64,000 nt of DNA from JAAELZ01 sp965237485 (GTDB taxonomy: Bacteria; Pseudomonadota; Gammaproteobacteria; Arenicellales; Poriferihabitantaceae), in NCBI GenBank assembly GCA_965237485.1, contig CBDEFQ010000004.1, positions 62,001 through 126,000 of the forward strand, in the 5' to 3' direction. The notes beneath the pieces were generated by a model, which was given only the letters and a program-made list of their open reading frames with translations, did no database searches and was not told where the DNA came from. Positions 56,968 through 64,000 of this stretch are shown here, piece by piece. The position numbers and the translations under genes were made by a program. How positions within the stretch are numbered: the stretch's first letter is position 1; every line of letters begins with the position of its first letter.

Positions 56968-57702
56968 TTACTTCTTCGCTTGTATCTCTATTTTGTGCGC
57001 CTCAACCAGCTGAGCCATACTATTAAACGAAAAATCGTATTTAGGCATTTCACCGGGGTTCATTGTAGCACCAAAACCAGTTTGGTTATGCCGTCTATAG
57101 ATCCAACAATTCGCTAAGCCAGCTTTTTTCGCCGGTTGATGATCATGGAACATACTCTCAGCGGTGTGCAATATATCCCCCTTCTCAATGCCTATTGAAG
57201 GCAAATTTGCGAGCATGTAATCGAAGTTACGATGCGCAGGCTTATATGAACCAATATCTCCAGCGGTATACACCGCGTCAAACTCAACTTCTAATTTACG
57301 ATTGCTGTGTGCAAAACTTTGGTTATCCGCATTAGACAACACCACCAGCTTATAATGTTGCTTTAGATACTTTAGTGATTCAGCACTGTCGCTAAAGGCA
57401 GGTCAATGCTCGACAGATTGCCCGTACACCATACATTCTTGCCACGAAACACTAAGCCCCCATTGTTCGCTCAAACGGCGATAAACCAAAGCCAACACCT
57501 CTTGGTAGTTTTTGCTAGGGGTGGTAGCTTGAGTGCTGGATTCATAACCCGCATGGGCCTCAAGTATTTGATCTCGGCTTAAGGCATCGCCCAAACGATT
57601 TGTTAGTGGTTTTAAGCCAGCAATCATTCCAGATTCCCAGTCTATCAAGGTGCCATAAACATCAAATGTTAAAGCCTTAAAATCGCTAAGGTTTTTGTTC
57701 AT
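56968..57702 (-). pseudogene. Haloacid dehalogenase type II (HAD) with an internal TGA
   Basis: From ATG at 57702 (MNKNLSDFKALTFDVYGTLIDWE) the frame runs through the catalytic Asp motif FDVYGTLID to SVEH, then TGA at 57403-57405. The same frame continues PAFSDSAESLKYLKQHYKLVVLSNADN and KPAHRNFDYM to 56968. The TGA stands where this family has Trp (TGG), so one G-to-A change broke the gene. A TTG at 57717 overlaps the stop of the RimB-like gene. Confidence 0.87.
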
Positions 57703-57881
57703 ATCATTAATTTTCAATAGCCAATATTTTTTTCTACATCCACCACATACTCGCCTTCCAGCCAGTTACGGCCTAATAAAAAGCGGTAGCGCATTTTACT
57801 TCGATCATTTAGCGTAACAAGCCCCAGACGTCAGGGTAGTTGCACACATTTTAATTCACAAGGGGCGGCGGAGAAATACTC

Positions 57882-58373
57882 ATGCCGAAATATAGCGTAG
57901 AACGAAGAGAAGCTGTTTTATCTAAATTATTATCATCAAATAGTCAGTCCTTCGCAGAAATATCTAGAGAAGAAGGAATCAGTGTTCAAACCTTGTATGA
58001 TTGGCGAAATAAAGCCAGACGATCAGGAGTTTTAATGCCTAATAGTGATTCATCTAATCAGTGGGATTGCCAAACTAAGTTCACCGTAGTTCTTGAAATT
58101 GCTGCGATGAATGAACAAGAATTATCTGCGTATTGCCGAGAGAAAGGCCTATACCCTACTCAAATAACGCAATGGCGAGAAGCTTGTATTAATGGTGTTG
58201 ATGAGGCTCTCATTAGCCCTAAAGTTGCGCGCGATGAAATACGTGCGTTAAAAAAAGACAAGAAGAAGCTAGAAACCCAGCTGCGCCGCAAAGATAAAGC
58301 CTTGGCTGAAACGGCCGCATTATTAGTATTACAAAAAAAGTTTCAGGTGCTTTGGGAGGACGAGGAAGTATGA
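57882..58373 (+). CDS. IS-H OrfA
   Basis: 163 residues with two helix-turn-helix-like segments (SFAEISREEGISVQTLYDW and ELSAYCREKGLYPTQITQW) and a basic coiled-coil end. Ends LVLQKKFQVLWEDEEV. The A AAA AAG heptamer at about 58332-58340 is a canonical minus-one slippery site leading into OrfB. Confidence 0.9.
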   Translation: MPKYSVERREAVLSKLLSSNSQSFAEISREEGISVQTLYDWRNKARRSGVLMPNSDSSNQWDCQTKFTVVLEIAAMNEQELSAYCREKGLYPTQITQWREACINGVDEALISPKVARDEIRALKKDKKKLETQLRRKDKALAETAALLVLQKKFQVLWEDEEV

Positions 58374-59419
58374 TTACGACTCAGACGCGCATTAAAGTAA
58401 TCAATGATGTTAATGAAGCAGTAGACGCAGGTTCAAAGCGTTCAAGTGCTTGTGAGTTGGTTGGCCTTGCCGAGTCTACGCTTAGACGTTGGAAGCCAAA
58501 AGGAGAAGATAGTATCCGCAGTGATCAACGTCCTTTGGTAGAAAAGCCAGTACCTGGCAATAAACTAAGCGAGCAAGAGCAGCAACACATTTTATCGATA
58601 TGTAATGAATCGGCATACAATCATTTGCCGCCGTCGCAAATAGTACCGCAGTTGGCTGACAAAGGTATTTATGTGGCCAGCGAGCCCAGCTTTTATCGAG
58701 TTCTCAAGGCGCATGGGCAATTGAAGCACCGCGGCCGCGCCAAACAAAAGCAGTCCCGAACACCCGATACTCATATAGTGCTAAAACCTAATGCTGTGTG
58801 GATGTGGGATATCACCTATTTGGCGACGCGTACTATTGGCAAGCATTATTACCTGTACATGGTAGAAGACCTTTACAGTCGCTATGGCGTTCACTGGGAA
58901 GTACATCCTGTTGAAAGCGGTGAATTAGGTGCGCAGTTGATGTCTCAGGCGGCTCTAAAAGTGGCCAGCTGCGATGGCATGCCCGTCTTACACAGTGATA
59001 ATGGCAGCCCAATGAAATCGTTCACAATGAGAGCGAAGTTAGAAGCATTAGGAATAAAGCCCTCTTACTCAAGGCCAAGAGTAAGCAATGACAACGCTTA
59101 TATTGAATCCATGTTTAGAACGGTAAAGTATTGCCCTGCGTGGCCTTCTCAAGGCTTCGATAGCTTAGAGGCCGCCCGCCAATGGGTGGGTAAGTTTATG
59201 CAATGGTATAACGAAGAACATCGTCACAGTGCTATACGCTACGTTACACCTGGCCAGCGTTATCGCGATGAAGATAGTGCCCTATTAGCAAAACGAGAAG
59301 TTGTTTATCAGGAAGCTAAAGCAGCAAAACCTAATCGGTGGTCTGGCCAAACCCGAAATTGGCGGCCTTGTGGTGCGGTTGCGCTGAACCCACAAAAAGA
59401 AGTATTATTGGCTGCGTAG
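58352..59419 (+). CDS. IS-H OrfB, IS3-family integrase-core protein
   Basis: 355 residues in the minus-one frame, overlapping OrfA; a TTG at 58352 or ATG at 58370 could start it alone but OrfAB fusion is likelier. HTH (SACELVGLAESTLRRW), then rve core with WMWDITYLATR, VLHSDNGSPMKS and NDNAYIESMFRTVKYCP. Intact, unlike copy 1. Confidence 0.9.
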   Translation: MGGRGSMITTQTRIKVINDVNEAVDAGSKRSSACELVGLAESTLRRWKPKGEDSIRSDQRPLVEKPVPGNKLSEQEQQHILSICNESAYNHLPPSQIVPQLADKGIYVASEPSFYRVLKAHGQLKHRGRAKQKQSRTPDTHIVLKPNAVWMWDITYLATRTIGKHYYLYMVEDLYSRYGVHWEVHPVESGELGAQLMSQAALKVASCDGMPVLHSDNGSPMKSFTMRAKLEALGIKPSYSRPRVSNDNAYIESMFRTVKYCPAWPSQGFDSLEAARQWVGKFMQWYNEEHRHSAIRYVTPGQRYRDEDSALLAKREVVYQEAKAAKPNRWSGQTRNWRPCGAVALNPQKEVLLAA

Positions 59420-59845
59420 GAAAATGTGCAACTACCCTGAAAATTGCCGCAAGTACAGTTTTAGCCTTTCCCCGCCACTCTAGCGTGAGCGGTATTTTAA
59501 TTCTTTGTTCGCCGCCTTCTGAGGTATTAACCTGTACTAGACTATCAATGGTCGAAATAATCTGTCTTGATTCGCCTCGTATATTGAAGGTAGTAAAGCT
59601 GATTTCTTCACCAGCTAGTAACCCGTTTGCGGCAACGATATCAACAGCGTGCAAGCTCGTCGTTTTTGCGCCTGTATCTACTCTTGCAACAAAATTAAGT
59701 TCGCTAGGCAGTACAGTAATTTGTTCGGTTGCACCCACCTTTTGTTTACCAATCGGGGCATTTACCAAGGAATAAGCACCCAGTACAAGCAATATGCTTC
59801 CCAAAACGACAGCGCGGATCTTCAACTTAGCTTCAGTAGTTTTAA

Positions 59846-59913
59846 CCTAGATAAATCAGTTAAACGCGGAAAAGACATGTGAACAATTGAAGTGCATAGT
59901 GAAATCAAAAAAG
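59846..59913. mobile_element. MITE copy C, left half only
   Basis: CCTAGATAAATCAGTTAAACGCGG and the next 45 bases match copy B, then stop at the IS-D end. The right half of the MITE is not found beyond IS-D. It starts 20 bases upstream of the RimB-like gene's ATG. Confidence 0.85.
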
Positions 59914-61307
59914 GAGTTATGCCCGAATCTGGTGTATGAGGCATTTTCTTCAAGCGGCCTCGGTTTGATCTGAGTAGTCATTAGTTTGCTCTATTCCATC
60001 TTTAAATGGAACCCCTTGAATCACTTTTGCTAGATAGGCGAACCCGCGTATTCGGTTCCACTTTTTCTCTGCGCACTGACCCAGCTTGAACATCATACTT
60101 AACATGCCATCACGGCTAAGACATCCCTTGCATCGTTTGGTACGGTGTCGGATAGTCGCGAATGTTGATTCAATTGGATTCGTAGTACGTATGCTCATCC
60201 AGTGCTTGGCAGGGAACGAGTAGAACGTCATTAACTCTTCGCGATCTTTTTCCAAGCACTGCGTGGCTTTTGGATACTTGTCTTGACAGGTTTTAATGAA
60301 TAATTGATAGGTGCTTTGCGCCGCTTCTTTGGTTTCTTCCTGCCAAATGTTATGCAGAGCTGCTTTTGCTTTGGGCTGCACCGATTTAGGCAGCTTGTTC
60401 AGCACGTTGGCCGTTTTATGCACCCGGCACCGTTGATGTTTAGTGCCAGGATAGACTTCTTCCAGGGCATTCCAAAAGCCTAAAGCACCATCACCGATGC
60501 CCAGCTCTGGTTGATTCAGGCCTCGCTCCTTGAGTGCCAACAACACCTCTCGCCAACTCTGCGTAGACTCTCGCTCACCGTCTTCAATCGCCAGTAATTT
60601 CTTGTGACCGCGCTCATTCACTCCGATGACAACTAAGGCACAGAGCCGGCCCTCATCGCCGCGCAGGCCGCTGTGTATCCCGTCCGCCCATAGATAAACC
60701 CATCGATCTCGATCTAAACCTTCTCTATTCCAATCCTTGTACTCCTGAGACCACGTTGCTTTGAGCTTACTCACTGTGCCTGATGATAACCCAGTCGCTG
60801 ATTGACCCACTAGCACGCTCAGTGCATCCCCCATTTCTCCAGTGCTGACACCCTTGAGATACAGCCAAGGCAAGGCCGCTTCCAGTGTTCTCGTTTTACG
60901 CACATACGGCGGCACTAAAGCAGACCGAAAGGTGATCGGTACTCCAGTGCGGGAGCGCACCTTGGGGATACGTACTTTGACTGGGCCGATCCCGGTTTGC
61001 AGTTCACGTTCTGGCAAATAGCCGTTACGAACGACACCAGCGTGTCCTGAATCTGAGACTTTGTCACAATTGCGATACAGCAGTTCAGATAACTCACTCT
61101 CGACCGCGGTTTGAATGAGTTGCCTGGCGCCATTGCGAATCAATTCTTGCAGCGGATCGATGCTTTGCTCTGGCTTTTCAAAGGAAATAATTTTATTCTG
61201 TTTCATAGTGGCGTATGTCTGTGGAAGTTTAAGTTGTTGTAAACTCAACTCATCCCGATACGCCGCTTTTAGTCAACTACTCCATACACCACTTTCAGGC
61301 ATAACTC
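59914..61307 (-). mobile_element. IS-D copy B (IS256 family, 1394 bp, complete)
   Basis: GAGTTATGCCCGAATCTGG at 59914 and inverse GAGTTATGCCTGAAAG at 61307. Flanks TCAAAAAAG (MITE) and GGTACTGGC (endonuclease gene) differ, so no duplication; the left and right neighbours were joined by recombination or deletion. Confidence 0.93.
59950..61206 (-). CDS. IS-D transposase, IS256 family
   Basis: 418 residues from MKQNKIISFEKPEQ at 61206 (an upstream ATG at 61248 is less likely). Catalytic Asp in WADGIHSGLRGD, Asp in GIGDGALGFW, Glu in TTNPIESTFATIRHR. Intact, the reference copy for IS-D. Confidence 0.93.
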   Translation of the reverse strand: MKQNKIISFEKPEQSIDPLQELIRNGARQLIQTAVESELSELLYRNCDKVSDSGHAGVVRNGYLPERELQTGIGPVKVRIPKVRSRTGVPITFRSALVPPYVRKTRTLEAALPWLYLKGVSTGEMGDALSVLVGQSATGLSSGTVSKLKATWSQEYKDWNREGLDRDRWVYLWADGIHSGLRGDEGRLCALVVIGVNERGHKKLLAIEDGERESTQSWREVLLALKERGLNQPELGIGDGALGFWNALEEVYPGTKHQRCRVHKTANVLNKLPKSVQPKAKAALHNIWQEETKEAAQSTYQLFIKTCQDKYPKATQCLEKDREELMTFYSFPAKHWMSIRTTNPIESTFATIRHRTKRCKGCLSRDGMLSMMFKLGQCAEKKWNRIRGFAYLAKVIQGVPFKDGIEQTNDYSDQTEAA

Positions 61308-61910
61308 GGTACTGGCGCACCCGGGTTAATCCTAGAAGAATTGCTAGGTGTAGATGGTGGTAATCGTGACACACCTGATGCAGGAAAGTGGGAGATCAAA
61401 TTTTCAGGTAAAAACGCAGGACTTTTAACGCTGTTTCATTTAGAGGCGGCGCCTAAAGGTCATATGCACCAGATGGTTAGGACTTTTGGATGGCCCGATG
61501 ATAAAGGTAGAACCAGCTTTAGGCATACCATACTTGGACGATCAGACAGAGGGTTCTATATCACTAATGAGAGCAATAGAATATCTGTATGCAATGACAG
61601 CGAAAGCGATGTGGTTTCGCCATACTGGACACATGATAAACTATTAAATGCCTTTGCATCAAAACTTAGACGGCTAATTGTCGTCAAGGGGACAAAGAAA
61701 AACAACCGAGTAAAATACGAAACAGCTTATCTATATTGGGAACCACAAATAACCCAATTTGCTAATGCGGTTGAGCATGGAATTGTGGCGATAGATTTTG
61801 ACGCTAGAACGAACAATGGCAGGGGACTAAGAAATCACGGCACTAAGTTTCGAGTTAAGTATGACAACTTGCGTCATCTTTACAACCATTATCAAAAATT
61901 TACAGTTTAG
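61308..61910 (+). pseudogene. MvaI/BcnI-type restriction endonuclease, N-terminus removed by IS-D
   Basis: The frame is open from the IS-D edge: GTGAPGLILEELLGVDGGN then RDTPDAGKWEIKFSG, the MutH-like site in which Asp (PD) and Glu-x-Lys (EIK) bind the metals. It continues with LLTLFHLEAAPKGHM and GIVAIDFDART. This is the MvaI/BcnI family, monomeric enzymes cutting CC-W/S-GG-type sites. The first part before the GTG motif is missing. No methyltransferase gene is seen beside it. Confidence 0.78.
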
Positions 61911-62009
61911 TACAATTAAGTATATAATTCCGTAATATTTGACTCAAGCATAGCGTAACTCAACTGGGCTCTGATAGAATGCTGTTTTAACTTACAGCTT
62001 AATACTCTT

Positions 62010-62570
62010 ATGCAATTATATGGCAGTTATACCTCACCATTTGTGCGCCATTGTCGCATAGCACTAATGCAAAACGATATGGGTTGTGATTTTGTTACGG
62101 TGGATATGATGAAAAACCCGGACTTATCGCCGACCAGCAAAGTGCCGTTTATGCAAGATGGCGCGCTGACGCTAACCGACTCAAGCTCAATATTGAAATA
62201 TATTCGTGAAAAGGCGGGTCAGACGTTTTTGGCCGATGTGCAAGATTATGAAACCTTTGCGATAAGTAATACACTGCTAGATAGCGCAATAAACACATAT
62301 TTGTTGGAGAAGCAGGGTGTGGACGCGAATGAAGTGCCATACCTTACCCGCCAGAAAAACCGGGTAGCGAGTGGCTTGGCTGCCTTAAATCTGCGCATTG
62401 ATCCCGCTCAAGGAATTTCAACGGATGGTGCCTTGCGCGCTGCTTGTCTTCTAGCTTGGGGAGATTACAGAAGTCGGTTTACTTTGGATGGCTTGGATAA
62501 CTTGCAAGGCCTGAAAGAAGCCGCTAACGCAGATTCAAATTTTGTGGCCACCGCACCGCCGCCTTTGTGA
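62010..62570 (+). CDS. Glutathione S-transferase family protein
   Basis: 186 residues. N-terminal thioredoxin-like domain MQLYGSYTSPFVRHCRIAL with the SPFVR start of helix 1 and KVPFMQDGALTLTDSSSIL (cis-Pro and Ser-Ser glutathione contacts). A shorter helical C-terminal domain follows. Monocistronic. Confidence 0.88.
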   Translation: MQLYGSYTSPFVRHCRIALMQNDMGCDFVTVDMMKNPDLSPTSKVPFMQDGALTLTDSSSILKYIREKAGQTFLADVQDYETFAISNTLLDSAINTYLLEKQGVDANEVPYLTRQKNRVASGLAALNLRIDPAQGISTDGALRAACLLAWGDYRSRFTLDGLDNLQGLKEAANADSNFVATAPPPL

Positions 62571-62748
62571 TTTGAACCCCTGAAGGCGGCGGCTGTTTTT
62601 CACTCAGCCGAATTATAATTTGCTTATTATGGAGTAACCTTATTGTGCACGGGCTTTTGCAAGCTTTATGTTAATTACAAATACCGTGCTTTCTTGAACT
62701 CGTAGACCAATGGTAATCTATTGCAGTTCAAATTCTTTGTATACTACG

Positions 62749-63549
62749 ATGCGTTTTTTGGTTTCTTTAATTCTAGCTGTCCTTCTGATCTCTAACCTTG
62801 GAGCTAACCAAGAAGATAAAATTTTACGTTTGGCTACCACCAGCAGCACCGAGAATTCAGGGCTTTTAAATAAAATCTTACCAGATTTTGAAAAGCAATC
62901 AGGTTTGGCGGTGCATGTTATCGCGGTCGGAACAGGCAAGGCACTGAGAATGGGCAAAGACGGCGACGCGGATGTTTTGCTAGTGCATGCCCCAACGGCG
63001 GAGAAGGAGTTTGTAGAGTTGGGCTACGGTTTAAATCGTACGCCCGTCATGTACAACGATTTCGTTATTGTCGGGCCGAAAATGGATCCAGCGGATATTG
63101 CATCAAAAAGCACTATTCCAAAGGTAATGAAAGCGCTGGTAGCTTCGCAAAGCATCTTCGTATCACGCGCAGACGACTCTGGCACACATAAGAAAGAATT
63201 GAGCTTCTGGGCAGAGGCGAATATTAAGCCTGGCGGCTCTAACTATCGAGAAGCCGGCCAAGGAATGGGCAGGGTGCTGCACATTGCAGGCGAACTAAAT
63301 GCCTACACTTTGGTCGACCGAGGCACTTGGCTGGCCTATAAGGGCAAATCCCCTCTGGATTTGCTGTTTGAGGGAAATCCACGGTTATTTAACCCCTACA
63401 GTATCGTCCAAATAAACCCTAGTAGATTCGCAGATTTAAATCACTCGGGAGCACAAAAGTTTATTCATTGGATGACATCAACACCCACACAGAAAATGAT
63501 CGGCGAATATCAAATCAACGGTCAATCGCTGTTTTTCCCGGATGCGTGA
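62749..63549 (+). CDS. Tungstate/molybdate-type ABC transporter binding protein (TupA-like)
   Basis: 266 residues from MRFLVSLILAVLLISNLGA, chosen over an ATG 39 bases upstream because it begins the signal peptide. Motifs LRLATTSSTENSGLLNKILP, IAVGTGKALRMG, GDADVLLVHAP and PVMYNDFVIVGPKMDPA match TupA, the periplasmic tungstate-binding protein. No tupB/tupC genes are in the window; the decayed IS-G starts right at the stop codon and may have displaced them. Confidence 0.88.
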   Translation: MRFLVSLILAVLLISNLGANQEDKILRLATTSSTENSGLLNKILPDFEKQSGLAVHVIAVGTGKALRMGKDGDADVLLVHAPTAEKEFVELGYGLNRTPVMYNDFVIVGPKMDPADIASKSTIPKVMKALVASQSIFVSRADDSGTHKKELSFWAEANIKPGGSNYREAGQGMGRVLHIAGELNAYTLVDRGTWLAYKGKSPLDLLFEGNPRLFNPYSIVQINPSRFADLNHSGAQKFIHWMTSTPTQKMIGEYQINGQSLFFPDA

Positions 63550-64000
63550 AGAAGTGGATCCCAAATTTAGGATAAGTAGCTTAAGGTTTATTTTCACCTG
63601 ATTAAGCAGTCTATTTCAGACCGTGATATGGACCATACATCAAGTGAGGCACTATGCCCAATGTTTGATGCTGTCGCTCTAAGGCATCTTCATTAACAGA
63701 TGCGACTTTGAAATAAACACTAGAACGGATGACATCCAACAGTTTGCATTGGCGTACTAGCGATAATTTATTACTTTTATTAATTCTGGATTTGCGCTCG
63801 GGTCTGTTTAACGACCGAGCACTTTTGATAAAAAATCATTTCCCATGGTGGTCTCACCGACCTTTGCCTGTAATGACTTAATCTGTGATTCTTGATCTGG
63901 AGCTAAACCTGCACCTGAAGCAAACACATCAACGGAACTATCAAGCAATTGTTTCTTCCATTTGACGATAAGATTTGCATTGATGTCATAACGACTAGCA
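63550..64000 (-). mobile_element. Decayed IS-G relative, running off the right edge
   Basis: Starts AGAAGTGGATCCC immediately after the TupA stop. It matches the IS-G orfB 3' end (to about 63680), then jumps to the orfB start and orfA region (63715 onward), so most of orfB is deleted. About 15-20 percent diverged from the intact copies. An older insertion than the two clean IS-G copies. Confidence 0.82.

Larger units (their letters stand above)
57822..59449 (+). mobile_element. IS-H copy 2 (IS3 family, 1628 bp, complete)
   Basis: 4-bp duplication CAAG at 57818-57821 and 59450-59453 inside the RimB-like gene fixes the ends: CCCCAGACGTCAGGGTAG at the left and CGGCAATTTTCAGGGTAG inward from the right. 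The visible TCAGGGTAGTTGCACA repeat starts 9-10 bases inside. Confidence 0.9.
57714..59825 (-). pseudogene. Membrane RimB-like retropepsin, split by IS-H
   Basis: N-terminal part from 59825 (MKIRAVVLGSILLVLGAYSL anchor, FVARVDTGAKTTSLHAVDIV active site) to KTVL. Removing IS-H copy 2 and one CAAG joins it to VTLNDRSKMRYRFLLGRNWLEG, ending at 57714. The joined product is about 160 residues and has both conserved RimB-family motifs. Unlike the protein next to rimK it has an N-terminal membrane helix. It overlaps the HAD gene start. Confidence 0.88.

Noticed and set aside
57822..57840. TCAGGG as the outer end of IS-H
   Set aside because: Excision at that point leaves 19-20 extra bases and does not restore the host gene; the outer boundary with CAAG does.
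1..64000. CRISPR arrays, tRNA and rRNA genes
   Set aside because: No regularly spaced short repeats and no clover-leaf or rRNA-like stretches were noticed by reading; a covariance-model search was not possible.

Overview
The window looks like a chromosomal segment of a gammaproteobacterium. Its backbone genes are typical of that class: prfC, greB, alkB-like, murB, rimK with a RimB-type protease, dusC, an acetyl-CoA acetyltransferase with a MaoC hydratase, a DUF533/YebE-like gene and paired DUF697 GTPases. About half of the 64 kb (roughly 32 kb by adding up element spans) is insertion sequence DNA. Many backbone genes are broken. This is the pattern expected of a lineage under relaxed selection, such as a recently host-restricted or bottlenecked one. 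The lifestyle is inference; the breakage is directly visible.

Ten IS types and one MITE recur. I use these labels. IS-A is a 1374-bp integrase-core element (5 copies). IS-B is an ISNCY-type element of about 1388 bp (2). IS-C is IS4 family, 1274 bp (2). IS-D is IS256 family, 1394 bp (2). IS-E is a second IS256-family element, 1393 bp (4). IS-F is IS5 family, 1176 bp (2). IS-G is IS3 family, 1267 bp (2 plus a decayed copy at the right edge). IS-H is IS3 family, 1628 bp (2). IS-I is one IS21-family element and IS-J is a degenerate IS1595-family element. The MITE is 164 bp (2 whole copies and 1 half). They are nested up to three deep. Removing each inserted element and one copy of its target duplication restores the host transposase ORF to the length of its intact sister, which fixes the boundaries to the base.

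Layout. 0.0-0.3 kb: rhodanese gene running off the left edge. 1.0-5.05 kb: IS-A, IS-B and IS-C back to back. 5.07-6.25 kb: a TIR-like (ThsB-type) gene, a YqaJ exonuclease fragment and two small membrane proteins. 6.25-13.5 kb: two IS-A copies around a fused two-domain periplasmic binding protein, a DUF1566 lipoprotein-like or secreted protein, an unknown gene and a YebE-like gene. 13.7-17.2 kb: mobile mystery protein A/B pair (Xre plus Fic), prfC, and a DJ-1/PfpI gene. 17.4-22.4 kb: IS-A, IS-E, IS-F and IS-H, with the N-terminus of an integron integrase caught between IS-E and IS-H. 22.6-24.6 kb: serine recombinase, BglII-like restriction enzyme and MT-A70 methyltransferase. 24.7-32.4 kb: IS-J, IS-D and IS-C nested, then IS-E, IS-I and MITE nested. 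32.4-33.9 kb: headless AAA ATPase. 34-36.6 kb: IS-B containing IS-G. 36.7-46.3 kb: the best preserved backbone block. 46.3-52.5 kb: dusC split into three pieces. 52.5-63.5 kb: GTPase pair, retropepsin, thioredoxin-like, HAD and RimB-like genes (the last two broken), IS-D, an MvaI/BcnI-type endonuclease fragment, GST and a TupA-like binding protein.

The recurring theme outside housekeeping is the remains of defence and mobility functions: a TIR-like effector, two restriction systems, an SMC-like ATPase, a Fic/Xre pair and an integron integrase. Each lies next to, or is cut by, an IS. Several IS copies lack target duplications and join unrelated genes, so they mark recombination breakpoints rather than simple insertions.
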